Part shown: piece after piece, positions 16,961 through 28,500 of the stretch
How the letters are laid out: every line of letters begins with the position of its first letter
Numbering within the stretch: position 1 is the first letter of the stretch
Position numbers and translations under genes: made by a program
The notes under the pieces: model-generated
Seen by the model: only the letters and a program-made list of their open reading frames with translations
What the model was told of the DNA's origin: nothing
Database searches by the model: none
Assembly: GCA_012656075.1 (NCBI GenBank)
Contig: JAAKBF010000302.1
Coordinates: 61,638-125,637 of the forward strand
Direction of reading: 5' to 3'
DNA length: 64,000 nt
From: Phytophthora hibernalis
Lineage: Eukaryota > Oomycota > Peronosporomycetes > Peronosporales > Peronosporaceae

Positions 16961-19944
16961 TTAGAGAGAGCTTGCGAGGAAGATAGTAGCGATGGTACTT
17001 GTCCCAACACATCCACGCGACGTGAGGGCACATGAAGCTCTTCGGGGCGCTGTATGAACCACTTGGCATAGACTCACTCCATGTAAGACGCAGTAATCCG
17101 TGACTTCAGTCGCGTAGCATTCTTCCCACCTGCAGATCACACATTGACGGCGCTTGCGGCTCATCTCATTGAATATTTGCTTTGACGACACGGCTGAGCA
17201 CCGCTTCTGAGGACTGCCAGTAGCACCATTCACGCCAGTACTCCCAACACTCCACACAGCACTAACAGGGGTTGAGGACATGCTGCATTGACCTGTGCGG
17301 TTTCAGTAAACAGCATGATCCGTTCGCTTGGAGCTTCCTTCCACTTACCCGTGAAGAGTTCCGAAATGAGCTGAACAATGAAGTATCGGTGAGGATCGCG
17401 GTCTGCACTCGCATTGAGAGCTAACTTGTGCGTGTGGAACGCATTTGCTCGTGCCACATAAACTAACGCCAACCCGAGCTTCTTGTACCACTTCCTAAAT
17501 GAGTGTCCGTCCGCCATGGAAAATCGTCCATGAATCTGATCAATACGATCTACACCTTGCATGTAGGTGTTGTACTCTTTGGCACAGGTTGGCGCGCTAA
17601 ACGTACGTTTCTCCGCTTGAACCTGACGCTGTACTGTCGTCAGTGTAGACGCATCTGCATTTGATTTGATATCACACTGACGATTGCGCTGTCAAACCAG
17701 GAGGCAGCAACAATGTTGTGGGCGCTGGAGACAGCTTGACGTGATGTTCCTCGGGAGCATTCCTTCTTTTCGATGAGCACATGACGCGGAAAGTGGGCAC
17801 TAGACTTACGAACGGTTCCTCGACAATATAGTCCTTTCACTCGCAATGCCTCCAATAGCTGCACTGAAGTGTAGTAATTGTCAGAGTTCACCACGCGCCA
17901 TGTACCATACACTGGGCGAACTACCTCAAGAACGCACTGTCGAATCAATGAAGATGCAGATAGCTCATCCGTTGTCGCTTGCGCGGTCGCTGGTGTCGTT
18001 ACACGAGCGAGGCGGTCGTTGATGTGCTTTGGCAATGGAGTCGGAAGTTTAGCGATATCGATGATGTAGCGTAGCACATCATATAGATTCGAAAATGGTA
18101 CTTGCCCCCGGCTTCATCGGGTTGTAGACAATCAGGGGCTTGCCAAATTTTGAGCGACAAGCGACACTGGCTTCATCCAAAGCCACGTTCCTATCAACTT
18201 CAACGTACTTTGACCCTGTTGACTTCAGTAAGTTGAGCAGAGGTCGAATCCGGGCTGCCTGTCCTGGGTTTCTCTATCAGGCGGTGCACATTGAAAGGTA
18301 AATGCTTATCGAAGATGCTTGAATCGGCGCAGTGTCATGATGTTGTCTAGACCCACCGAGTTTCCACCCAAAATACAGTCCTCCACTTGCGTTCCCCAGT
18401 AGTTACTGTACTCGCCCTTGTTGACCAGGCTCATGTAGAAAAGGATACCTAAAAACGTCATGATCTCTTGCAGCGTGAATGAGGTCCCGATCGACATGTC
18501 ATTCAAGCGAGCGTTCGTGTTCATCTCGCCGACAACTTGCTGCCAGAAGGAGACCGGAATGTACGTGAAGAAACTGGACGATACTGAGTGCTCGAAGATA
18601 TGACGGAACTCTGGGCAAAGACGAGTTGTAGTTGTCGTGTCATCATGGTAGTAACGATCAAGTGGTTCTGCCAGTCGACTTGCTGGTTCAAAGCGGAAGT
18701 TTTTGATAGCTTCTACTTCTGCAACTGTAGTTGGTACCCTTGGCGGTGGTCCATACATATCTCCAGTCCATCGACTTGTCCATCAATTTGTACAATTTCT
18801 CCAGGATCAACTTCACAAAGTCGACTCCAACCCGGTCCTGTTGTTTGGCCATGCATGGCGCTGTAGCTGGTGTTTCCTCGTTGTATCATGCTTAAAGTTA
18901 GACTCTCGACATGTGACTGGAACTGCGAGTCCAGCCATCTCGCCTGGTACAGTCCTTTTACAATGCGGCACACGCTTCCAATGATGTACGCGTTTCCAAC
19001 ACCAACGTACTTCTTCGAAGTAACCCAACTTTCTCTAGCAGGTGAAAATGCCACTAAGGTGTCCACATATAACGCTGCTATCGACGGTGACTGACCAGAA
19101 AAACTTCGCCGAGGGCTAGGCGCAGGTGGGGCTGTTGCGACTATCTGGCTTCCATTTTCAATAGCATTCTGGATGGAGGTGTTGGTACTCACCTCGACTG
19201 GGCTTGGGTTCACAAGTTGTAAATGAGCAGGAGTATCTGCCGTTGAAAGGGCGGGATCCTCCGATGCAGTCGTCGTAGGTGATTGCGCAGACGGTAGTTG
19301 ATAGCACGATGCAACTACAACAGCTTCTTGAGGTGCTGATGAAGTTGCCTCATTATTCATTGCAGCGTTTAAACTTCGTCGGGGCTTGTTCTTGCTCCCC
19401 TTTGGTCGACCGCGTTTTGGTTTTGGTTCTTCGGTAGTCGTATCGCAACTCTTGGTCTTGTTTTAGACCCCTTAGGTCTTCCGCGCTTTCGAGGCACCGC
19501 TACTTGCGCATATGAATCTGATACACCGGGGTTTGCTGTGGACGTGCTTGATTGGGTCTGTTCTCGTTGCTGTCGCTCATTGTCAATCGTGCTGCATGTA
19601 ACCACATAGTTGGCATTGTTCTCCAGCGTAACCACGACGACTTGCTCGCTCATGACGGGGGCCTCGCGGTTAGGGATGGCCTCATGTCGGTTTGTGGGAT
19701 CTTGCCCGGCTGCTGTCTGCGCGACGGCATCGACTCAATGAAAGCTGGCCCCGTAGAGAGCGCCGTGATCATGGTCGGGTATCGCATATTGCATGGAGGC
19801 AGGTACACAGGTACATGGTCGGCGACGACCACTGGTTCGACAACAACCACCGGCTTGGGCTCCTGTGACCCTGCCGGTCCTGTGAAGGTTGCCTCTCGCG
19901 CGCTCCGCCAGGTTTGAGATGTCGACCACGTTCGACGTTTGCAT
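16961..19944 (-). pseudogene. piggyBac-type (DDE_Tnp_1_7) transposase with two AT-hooks
   Basis: Coding fragments in order from 19944: MQTSNVVDISNL; two AT-hooks (PRKRGRPKGSK near 19480 and KPKRGRPKGSKNK near 19400, in different frames); a low-complexity region; the transposase N-domain (SFWQQVVGEMNTNARLND; NIMTLRRFKHLR, 18306-18758); a VALDEASVACRSK block (near 18180); a VNSDNYYTSVQLL block (near 17880); a YMQGVDRIDQIHGRF block (near 17555); and a Cys-rich tail (RRQCVICRWEE, YCVLHGVSLC). The three Asp blocks match the catalytic D-D-D of piggyBac, which excises and inserts at TTAA. At least four frame changes interrupt it. It is flanked by the DOT1-like pseudogene and the stray satellite copy; its terminal repeats were not identified. 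Confidence 0.85.
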
Positions 19945-20226
19945 GGCTCGCCTCCATCTCGGACGCTATTCAGTTCTGGCGAGGAAACAGGCGCAGTTCA
20001 TATGATATGTAATTTCACAAGCAAATAAAATATGTGTTCCTACCTGAAAATGATTTTTGATTGAATCGTCTTGCACAAGATATACATTTTCGAAGTTCTG
20101 GATTAGCATACTTAGATCTTGATACTTGACCCCATAATTAGTATACTAAACACAACATTTATACGCTAATCGGTGAAATCAACACGAATCCACCGGCTCA
20201 ACCAAAGCATTGATTCCAAAAGTTTG
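19945..20226. other. upstream of piggyBac gene, no gene seen
   Basis: AT-rich, with no convincing TTAA-bounded inverted terminus. Confidence 0.4.
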
Positions 20227-20475
20227 AGCCCGTCGGGTTCCACCGAGTTCCAACACAAATACCAAGTGCCCTGGTCGTTATGGATCTCTCCCACCCTTCA
20301 GCCGAGTTCGGCAACTCATCAGCCGAGTTCAGCGACTCATCAGCCGAGGTTCAGTGACACTTGGGCTCGATCAACGCCTCTCCAACTCAGCCGTCGGGTT
20401 CCGTCGAGTTTCAATACAAATACCAAGTGAGATGGAGTCGTTATGGATCTCTTCCACCCTTTAGTCGAGTTTTTC
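20227..20475 (+). repeat. isolated, inverted fragment of the 163-bp satellite (about 1.5 units)
   Basis: CGTCGGGTTCCACCGAGTTC, CAAATACCAAGTGCCCTGG, TATGGATCTCTCCCACCC and GCGACTCATCAGCCGAGG are the reverse complement of the unit repeated from 25523. The second part (TCCGTCGAGTTTCAATAC, GTCGTTATGGATCTCTTCC) is more diverged. It carries GTTCAGTGACAC, the TGA-type variant found in the right part of the main array. Confidence 0.9.
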
Positions 20476-20774
20476 GATCTATGGCGATTGGTCGGCAGCA
20501 TTCCAAGTGTACTGGCGGCTTCCGGGGTCGACCGATAGCTAAATGACGATATCTGGGTTATGCGTGACCTTCCGTTGGGTCCGTACGGTTGCCCACTGTT
20601 CCTAAGACGCTGTTTGATGAGTTGGTGCGGGGCAGCCGAGCTCGTACCCTAAGGCACCAGTGCTGAGACTTAACTTCTGGCCCACCGAGCTTGTACAACA
20701 CTCCACATGTCTAAAGACTCGGCGGAGTCCCCTTTACGCGTACCGGACTAAGTGCGGGCCAAATCTCGAAATTA
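20476..20774. other. no gene recognised
   Basis: Unique DNA between the stray satellite fragment and the truncated Copia end. No LTR-like terminus is evident. Confidence 0.4.
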
Positions 20775-21882
20775 CTACATCACATTGGCGACGGGCGAGT
20801 AGGTCTCAAAGAAGTCCACGCCGAACTTCTGCTTGAAGCCCTTCGCCACCAGTCGGGCCTTGTACCGCCCTACTCGGCCGTGCTCGTTCCGCTTCTTAGC
20901 GAACACTCACCGACACCCAATTGGTCGGGCTCCAGCGGTGCGCCGAACCAGTGTCCACGAGCCGTTCTCAGCATGCGCCTTCAGCTCGGAGCTCATCGCC
21001 TTGATCCACTCCGATGCTTCGTTGCTCTTCATGGCCTGTTGGTACGTGGTCGGCGCGTTGTCCGTGTCTCCCACACTAGCGGCATATGCTAGTACAGCTT
21101 CGGCGAGAAGACCGTCTTCGTCCACTCGAGGCCTCTTAGGCGATGGCGGCCAGAAGTGGTCGTCGTTGTCCGGGTCGTCCTCGTCGTTCGCCTTGTGCTC
21201 ATCTTCAGCTTCTCCAAGAGCAAGTACCAGGTCACGTGGGCGTCGGATTCGTTCGGGCTCCGGGTGGAATACAAGGTTGTCACTGAAGGCTGCCCCTGGC
21301 GTTCTTCGGTATGTTGCCAACTCACGCAGCGTCGACTCATTCGGCTCGGCTTTAGGCATCTCCGTGTCTTCATCATGATTTTCCCCACCGATCCCATCGG
21401 CTCCTCAGCATCAGGCTGCTGTTCTTGTTCATGTTGCACAACTTCGTTGATGTCCTCCGTCGCGTGTATGGCCGTTGTGCTTTCCGTGGGAGCCGAGTCG
21501 TAGATGCCGTTCATTTCGCGTTCGTCCAGCATCATCGACCTGGTCACCTTCACATTGCTCGACTCCAAGTTGTACACGCGGTAGCCCTTTGAGTTCTCGG
21601 CGTAGCCCAAGAACATGCACTTGAAGCTCTTCGGATCCAACTTAGTACGCTTTGCCTTGTTGACGTGGGCGTACCCGACCGAGCCGAACACGCGTAAGTG
21701 GTCCAGCCGCGGCTTGTCCTTGAACGCCAACTCATATGGCGTCATTCTCGAGGGCGTACTGGTCGTTGACCGATTGATCAGATACACCGACGTACTGACC
21801 GCCTTGGTCCACCACAACGTTGAGATTCCCTTGTAGTACAACATGCTCCGCGCCTTCTCCATGATCGTGCGGTTCATGCGAT
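20775..21882 (-). pseudogene. Copia integrase C-terminus and start of reverse transcriptase
   Basis: This resumes with MNRTIMEKARSMLYYK, GYAHVNKAKRTKLDP and CMFLGYAENSKGYRV (integrase C-terminal part), an acidic linker, then the RVT_2 start: EWIKAMSSELKAHAENGSW, a TGA at 20907 where Trp is expected after PIGCR, VFAKKRNEHGRVGRYKARL and TYSPVANVM. Frames change in the linker. The RT is truncated before its catalytic YVDD region. Confidence 0.8.
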
Positions 21883-22848
21883 TGTGGAGTAGCGCCTTAG
21901 CATAAATCTGCAAAGTCGTCTTCGCACAAACCCTACGCGTTAACGTCTGGCAAATTCCCGGTTGTTTGAGTAGCGTATCTCTGGGTGGGGGTGTGATCCA
22001 AGTTGGTTAGGAACCTTGAAGCGTGCTTCTCAGGCGCAGCGCGGAATCACCTCGCTCTGTGTCGCTCTTGCTCTGACGTCTCACTCGTACGTGACGGCAT
22101 CCTCTCCTCCTTGTCCTTGGGCGTGCGGCGTTATCGGGCCGGCGTTTCCTCGGTTGTGCACGGCGTTATCGGACCAGTGCGTTCTTCGTCTTCGGCGTCG
22201 GGTTATCAGCAACGCCTGGACGGTATCGTTTAACGTGTCCCTCCTATTGTTGGGGGTGAATACACCGATCCAGCAGCGAACGACGGGGCCAGTTTATCTT
22301 GGGGCTCTTCACGGTCGAGGCTGCTGGCTCTTGGAACGAAGGAAATCCACTTGCGTATCACAAAGAGAATTCGAGACTGAGCCTTATGTTGTCCTATCCT
22401 ATCAGTGCCTTCCTCGCCACTCGTTGGCTCTCTGGCTTTCTGGCTTTCTTCCTATCACTTTACCCATCATCGTTGTCCTGATTTACCCTGATCACGTGAC
22501 CGAGTTGCCACATCGGGGTCAGTCGAGTTGCTCGATCGGGGTCTTCCGAGTTGCTTGATCTGGGTTTTCTAAGTTGCTAGATCGGGGTCCGTCGAGTTGC
22601 CAGATCGGGGTCCGTCGGTCGGGGTTGTAGATCGGGGCGTAAACATTGCCCTCGATCGAGGTTCCTCATGTCGCAGACCTTGTCCCACGGTTGTACGTAA
22701 ACGGGGCAGGACTGCTGTCTGATCCGACTCCGTCTTTCATGCAGAAAATTCCGTTTCCCGTCGCTCCGTGTCGACATCCATCAATCGGCACTCCGCTTTA
22801 CGTCGGCATACAACGTTGTGCCGCCCTCTGACGGTCCGCTTCTCCACA
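21883..22848 (-). mobile_element. 966-bp insertion in the integrase (TG...CA ends; solo-LTR candidate)
   Basis: Integrase text breaks after NGVVER and resumes at RMNRTIMEK. The insert starts TGTGGAG and ends CTCCACA on the minus strand, a perfect 7-bp inverted pair with 5'-TG and CA-3' ends. Flanks AGCG and ATCG are a poor match for a target duplication. It has no protein motifs and includes a 26-bp-scale minisatellite at 22497-22640. A solo LTR is the simplest reading; a short TIR element is possible. Confidence 0.5.
22497..22640. repeat. minisatellite with GAGTTGC..GATCGGGGTC units
   Basis: CCGAGTTGCCACATCGGGGTC recurs about five to six times with changes, for example TCGAGTTGCTCGATCGGGGTC and TCGAGTTGCCAGATCGGGGTC, spaced about 25-27 bp, inside the insertion. 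Confidence 0.7.
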
Positions 22849-23720
22849 CGCTCCACCACGCCGTTCTGCTGAGGGCTCTAAGGCACGGTCTTCTGGTGAA
22901 CAATCCCATTCAACGCGCTCAACCTGTCCATCTCCTTATTAACGAACTCCGTGCCGTTGTCCGAGCGCAGGCACTTGATGCGCTCATCCCACTGGTTCTC
23001 GTACAAGTTCATGAACGTCTTGAACTTGACGGGCACCTCGCTCTTCTTGATGATGAAGTACGCTACCACGTACTTAGAGTAGTCATCGACAAACGTGAGC
23101 ACGTACCGGGCCCCGCCCTTCGACTTCGTCTTCATGGGCCCTATGGCATCCGTGTGCACCAGCTGCAACACCTTCGTCGTCTTCGACATCTATCGAGACG
23201 GGATGTGCGCGACCGTCTGCTTGCCCTTCATGCCGCCCCCGCACAGCGTCATCGACGTCATGTCTATTATGGGCTGGCGCGCTGCGTCATCGCCAGCGAA
23301 TCCTTGTTCAGGTGCGTGCCACAGCTCCCACTCAGTGTCTATTCCGGCGTACTCCACGTAGTGCGCCATGTACTTCTCGCAGTCGAGCACGTAGGCCTTG
23401 CCGACCTTCTTGCCCAGCGCGATCACCTTGGTCTTGTTCCAAATCGTGCATGACTTCTGCTGAAACTCCACGCTCATGCCGCGCTCCGCCAGCCTGCTGG
23501 CGGACAGCAACTGCCGGTCCCATCCTAGGATGTGGAGCACATCGACCATCGAACTTCCCGTCGATGTCCGTCAGGCGGACCGATCCCGTTCTCACCACGT
23601 GGATCTTCTTGCCGTCCGCGATGGTCACCTCGATGTTCGAGTCGAGATTCTTGTACACAAACAAGTCGTTGCGGCGAGGCGTCATGTGCGCCGTCGCACA
23701 GCTGTCGATCAGCCAAGCCT
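22849..23720 (-). pseudogene. Copia protease and integrase core
   Basis: The protease motif is AWLIDSCATAHMTP (Asp present, Gly of the usual DSGAT replaced by Cys), followed by NIEVTIADGKKIHV. The pre-integrase part has LHILGWDRQLLSASRL and CGGGMKGKQTVA, where one Cys of the expected CxxC is Gly. The integrase core has HTDAIGPM, TFVDDYSKYVV and RSDNGTEF. A TAG at 22878 replaces a residue just before SPQQNGVVE, which supplies the third acidic residue. Frames change at about 23720 and 23545. Together with gag it would copy and insert the element; here it is dead. Confidence 0.85.
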
Positions 23721-24566
23721 ATTCCCAACGGCGAAGACCGCGTCGTCGTCGTTTTCCGCGTACGGGTCCGGGCAGTCTCGCTTCGTGTGGTCCATCTGGC
23801 CGCAGTTAAAGCACTTGGCCTTGAAGCCACCGTGCTTCCTGGCGCCGTAGCCCTTACTACTCTTGCCGCCCTTGAAGGTCTTCGAGCCCTTGAACTTGCT
23901 GCCGTTCGACGTAGCCTTCAGCGCGCGCTCCGCGCCTTCCTTCTTGCCAAGGCGCTCGCACTCCTTGAGTAACTTCTTCTTCACCTCGATCGACGTGGTG
24001 TCCTTCAAGTTCTCTACGATCGAGCAGATCAACTCGTACTCCGTCGGCAGGCTGATCAGCTGGATGACGAGCTGGCGAGCGTCGTCCAGCGGTTCCCCGA
24101 GCGACTGCAAACCCACAATGAGCTCGTCGAAGTTGTCCAGGTGCTTGGTCATGGTCACGCCGTCCTTCATCTTGAACTCGTGGAGGCGGCGGGTCATCGT
24201 CACCCGATTGTGCATGGTGGTTTGGTTGTAGAAGTCACGCAACGTGTTCCAGGCCATGATGGCCGACGTCGTCGACCGGATCTTGGTGTGGTGCTCCACC
24301 GCTACGCCTTGAGCGATCAGCCCGAGCGCCTTCAGCAACCACGCCTCCGTGATCTCCGCCGGGTCCTTCACAACTTGCATGTGCGCCAGTATCCCCTTCC
24401 TTGCCAGCGTCATCCTCATGGCGAACTCCCAGTGGAAGTAGTTGTCGCTTCCTAGGATGACTTCGGCCTTCTTGGCGTACGTGGTGATCATGATGGTGGT
24501 GTACCTTGGTCGTGAGCGTCTTACGTCTGTTAACATGTTGTTTTGGACGTGGGTAGTTGGAGGCAC
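23709..24566 (-). CDS. Copia gag polyprotein region (UBN2-like + CCHC knuckle)
   Basis: 285 codons from the ATG at 24566. It has the gag pattern of Copia elements: GSDNYFHWEFAMRMTLARKG near the start, AWNTLRDFYN, and KHLDNFDELIVGLQSLGEP with RQLVIQLISLP. A Lys/Gly-rich region is followed by a zinc knuckle, CFNCGQMDHTKRDC, near residues 252-265. The reading frame then stops at 23709 after VGNRLG, while protease coding continues in another frame, so a one-base loss separates gag from pol. In Copia elements gag and pol are normally one ORF. Gag coats the RNA in virus-like particles. Confidence 0.85.
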   Translation of the reverse strand: MPPTTHVQNNMLTDVRRSRPRYTTIMITTYAKKAEVILGSDNYFHWEFAMRMTLARKGILAHMQVVKDPAEITEAWLLKALGLIAQGVAVEHHTKIRSTTSAIMAWNTLRDFYNQTTMHNRVTMTRRLHEFKMKDGVTMTKHLDNFDELIVGLQSLGEPLDDARQLVIQLISLPTEYELICSIVENLKDTTSIEVKKKLLKECERLGKKEGAERALKATSNGSKFKGSKTFKGGKSSKGYGARKHGGFKAKCFNCGQMDHTKRDCPDPYAENDDDAVFAVGNRLG

Positions 24567-24844
24567 ATGCCGAAGTGAGATCTATTGTATTTTTAGCCTG
24601 CTTCTCCTGACCTTGTGAGCTCCAGCAGCGAATCGGAATATTGACCAAACCGATTCACCCACGTGTTCTCAACTGCCCCTCACAACGCCATTGCGTCAGC
24701 TCGGGTGCATTGCGTCACCGCTGCACCTGGGCCGCATGCATTGCGTCATCGCTGCATGTGCCCGTGCACATCATGTCACCACTGTGCGCGGGCATGACGT
24801 CACCGCTCACATACACGGCGCACACAGCAACAGTTTCTCGCCCA
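24567..24844. other. upstream of Copia gag; possible leader or LTR remnant
   Basis: CATTGCGTC and CATCGCTGCA motifs recur (24690-24800), giving a weak local repeat. A 5' LTR is expected here, but I cannot define TG...CA limits or a primer-binding site. Confidence 0.35.
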
Positions 24845-25042
24845 CACAGGCCCATTTTGAAAACTGTCTCAATGTTTGTGTGGATGTGATTTGACTGTTT
24901 ACGTGCTTGCCTTGGAAATGACGCGGACGCAAATATCTCACGCGAAGATAGGCCAACTGCCAATACAAATACGTGTAAAATCAAGAAATAATCGGACTAC
25001 CTTGGTTTCTCGCCCACATCTTCGTACGACTGTACGTACAAT
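24845..25042 (+). repeat. dispersed repeat, copy 3
   Basis: CAGGCCCATTTTGAAAACTG, TGTGATTTGACTGTTTACGTG, GACGCGGACGC and ACTGCCAATACA correspond in order to copy 1 at 154-375 and partly to copy 2 at 2410-2492. Confidence 0.6.
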
Positions 25043-25522
25043 TAACCCTTTCATGAACGCGTCGTTTTGGCTTCGGTAAACTACACTTTACAAATCAAGA
25101 CGATAAGTCATCAAAGGACGCATTCTGTCCCCTTTCATAAATCACGGTAGTGAAGCATTTGCGTAGATAATACATATCATTTGATTTCTCATATCAAAAC
25201 AAGGTACGTTGTGCACGAAGGGGGCATTCTGCTCCTTTTCGTGAAGCACTGTACTTGTCACAGGTATTTTACTATGGGCTAAATCAAAGTTTTCCACACG
25301 GTAGACGCTACGATTAGACAACAGTCAGGAGTGGTGGTTATAGACGGCGATTGGATTTTGATTCACGGAGCCCCATCGCGAGGATAGGCAAGAGCCGATG
25401 CACAGGGTACATAGCCATTAGCCAATTCGACTGACTGACCGCACGTGCTGCAGCATCGAAACCAGGTCGTGTGGCGGTGGCATGTTGCATGTATTGATAG
25501 CGCGATCTTGTCTGGATCGCTC
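25043..25522. other. junction DNA left of the satellite; TTAACCCTTTC terminus at 25043
   Basis: It begins TTAACCCTTTCATGAAC, like the motif at 15294. It also holds CACGAAGGGGGCATTCTGC..TTTTCGTG, which can fold back (25213-25250). From about 25330 to 25522 the DNA is unique, up to the first satellite unit. No gene. Confidence 0.35.
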
Positions 25523-28500
25523 AGAGAGGCGTTGATCGAGCCCAAGTGTCGCTGAACCTCGGCTGATGAGTCGCTGAACTCGGCTGATGAGTCGCCGAAC
25601 TCGGCTGAAGGGTGGGAGAGATCCATAACGACCAGGGCACTTGGTATTTGTGTTGGAACTCGGTGGAACCCGACGGCTGCGTTGGAGAGGCGTTGATCAA
25701 GCTCAAGTGTCGCTGAACCTCGGCTGATGAGTCGCTGAACTCGGCTGATGAGTCGCCGAACTCGGCTGAAGGGTGGGAGAGATCCATAACGACTCCAGGG
25801 CACGTTGTATTTGTATTGGAACTCGGTGGAACCCGACGGCTGAGTTGGAGAGGCGTTGGTCGAGCCCAAGTGTCGCTGAACCTCGGCTGATGAGTCGCTG
25901 AACTCGGCTGATGAGTCGCCGAACTCGGCTGAAGGGTGGGAGAGATCCATAACGACTCCAGGGCACTTGGTATTTGTATGGGAACTCGGTGGAACCCGAC
26001 GGCCGCGTTGGAGAGGCGTTGATCGAGCCCAAGTGTCGCTGAACCTCGGCTGATGAGTCGCTGAACCTCGGCTGATGAGTCGCTGAACTCGGCTGATGAG
26101 TCGCCGAACTCGGCTGATGGGTGGGAGAGATCCATAACGACTCCAGGGCACGTGGTATTTGTGTTGGAACTCGGTGGAACCCGACGGCTGAGTTGGAGAG
26201 GCGTTGATCGAGCTCAAGTGTAGCTGAACCTCGGCTGATGAGTCGCTGAACTCGGCTGATGAGTCGCCGAACTCGGCTGATGGGTGGGAGAGATCCATAA
26301 CGACTCCAGGGCACTTGGTATTTGTGTTGGAACTCGGTGGAACCCGACGGCTGCGTTGGAGAGGCGTTGATCGAGCTCAAGTGTGTTGCTGAACCTCGGC
26401 TGATGAGTCGCTGAACTCGGCTGATGAGTTGCCGAACTCGGCTGAAGGGTGGGAGAGATCCATAACGACTCCAGGGCACGTGGTATTTGTGTTGGAACTC
26501 GGTGGAACCCGACGGCTGAGTTGGAGAGGCGTTGATCGAGCTCAAGTGTAGCTGAACCTCGGCTGATGAGTCGCTGAACTCGGCTGATGAGTCGCCGAAC
26601 TCGGCTGATGGGTGGGAGAGATCCATAACGACTCCAGGGCACTTGGTATTTGTGTTGGAACTCGGTGGAACCCGACGGCTGCGTTGGAGAGGCGTTGATC
26701 GAGCTCAAGTGTCGCTGAACCTCGGCTGATGAGTCGCTGAACTCGGCTGATGGGTGGGAGAGATCCATAACGACTCCAGGGCACTTGGTATTTGTATGGG
26801 AACTCGGTGGAACCCGACGGCTGCGTTGGAGAGGCGTTGATCGAGCTCAAGTGTCGCTGAATCTCGGCTGATGAGTCGCTGAACCTCGGCTGATGAGTCG
26901 CTGAACTCGGCTGATGAGTCGCCGAACTCGGCTGAAGGGTGGGAGAGATCCATAACGACTCCAGGGCACGTGGTATTTGTGTTGGAACTCGGTGGAACCC
27001 GACGGCTGAGTTGGAGAGGCGTTGATCGAGCCCAAGTGTCGCTGAACCTCGGCTGATGAGTCGCTGAACTCGGCTGATGAGTTGCCGAACTCGGCTGAAG
27101 GGTGGGAGAGATCCATAACGACTCCAGGGCACTTGGTATTTGTATTGGAACTCGGTGGAACCTGACGGCTGAGTTGGAGAGGCGTTGATCGAGCCCAAGT
27201 GTCGCTGAACCTCGGCTGATGAGTCGCTGAACTCGGCTGATGAGTCGCCGAACTCGGCTGATGGGTGGGAGAGATCCATAACGACTCCAGGGCACGTGGT
27301 ATTTGTGTTGGAACTCGGTGGAACCCGACGGCTGCGTTGGAGAGGCGTTGATCGAGCTCAAGTGTCGCTGAACCTCGGCTGATGAGTCGCTGAACTCGGC
27401 TGATGAGTCGCCGAACTCGGCTGATGGGTGGGAGAGATCCATAACGACTCCAGGGCACGTGGTATTTGTGTTGGAACTCGGTGGAACCCGACGGCTGCGT
27501 TGGAGAGGCGTTGATCGAGCTCAAGTGTCGCTGAACCTCGGCTGATGAGTCGCTGAACTCGGCTGATGAGTCGCCGAACTCGGCTGAAGGGTGGGAGAGA
27601 TCCATAACGACTCCAGGGCACGTTGTATTTGTATTGGAACTCGGTGGAACCCGACGGCTGCGTTGGAGAGGCGTTGATCGAGCCCAAGTGTCGCTGAACC
27701 TCGGCTGATGAGTCGTTGAACTCGGCTGATGAGTCGCCGAACTCGGCTGAAGGGTGGGAGAGATCCATAACGACTCCAGGGCACGTGGTATTTGTGTTGG
27801 AACTCGGTGGAACCCGACGGCTGAGTTGGAGAGGCGTTGATCGAGCCCAAGTGTCGCTGAACCTCGGCTGATGAGTCGCTGAACTCGGCTGATGAGTCGC
27901 CGAACTCGGCTGAAGGGTGGGAGAGATCCATAACGACTCCAGGGCACTTGGTATTTGTATTGGAACTCGGTGGAACCCGACGGCTGCGTTGGAGAGGCGT
28001 TGATCGAGCCCAAGTGTCGCTGAACCTCGGCTGATGAGTCGCTGAACTCGGCTGATGAGTCGCCGAACTCGGCTGAAGGGTGGGAGAGATCCATAACGAC
28101 TCCAGGGCACGTGGTATTTGTGTTGGAACTCGGTGGAACCCGACGGCTGCGTTGGAGAGGCGTTGATCGAGCTCAAGTGTCGCTGAACCTCGGCTGATGA
28201 GTCGCTGAACTCGGCTGATGAGTCGCCGAACTCGGCTGAAGGGTGGGAGAGATCCATAACGACTCCAGGGCACGTGGTATTTGTGTTGGAACTCGGTGGA
28301 ACCCGACGGCTGCGTTGGAGAGGCGTTGATCGAGCCCAAGTGTCGCTGAACCTCGGCTGATGAGTCGCTGAACTCGGCTGATGAGTCGCCGAACTCGGCT
28401 GAAGGGTGGGAGAGATCCATAACGACTCCAGGGCACTTGGTATTTGTATTGGAACTCGGTGGAACCCGACGGCTGAGTTGGAGAGGCGTTGATCGAGCCC

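Larger units (their letters stand above)
20775..24566 (-). mobile_element. Ty1/Copia retrotransposon relic (gag, protease, integrase, start of RT)
   Basis: Order on the minus strand is gag, protease, integrase, then reverse transcriptase, which defines Copia rather than Gypsy. The RT stops shortly after TYSPVANVM, so most of RT, RNase H and the 3' LTR are missing. A 5' LTR should lie right of 24566, but I could not place its ends. The element is split by a 966-bp insertion at 21883-22848. Confidence 0.85.

Noticed and set aside
22818..23453. 211-codon plus-strand ORF opposite Copia integrase
   Set aside because: It is the complement of recognisable integrase sequence; GC-rich antisense frames are often open.
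15294..25060. One composite piggyBac element between the two TTAACCCTTTC sites
   Set aside because: Both sites point the same way, so they are not an inverted terminal pair.
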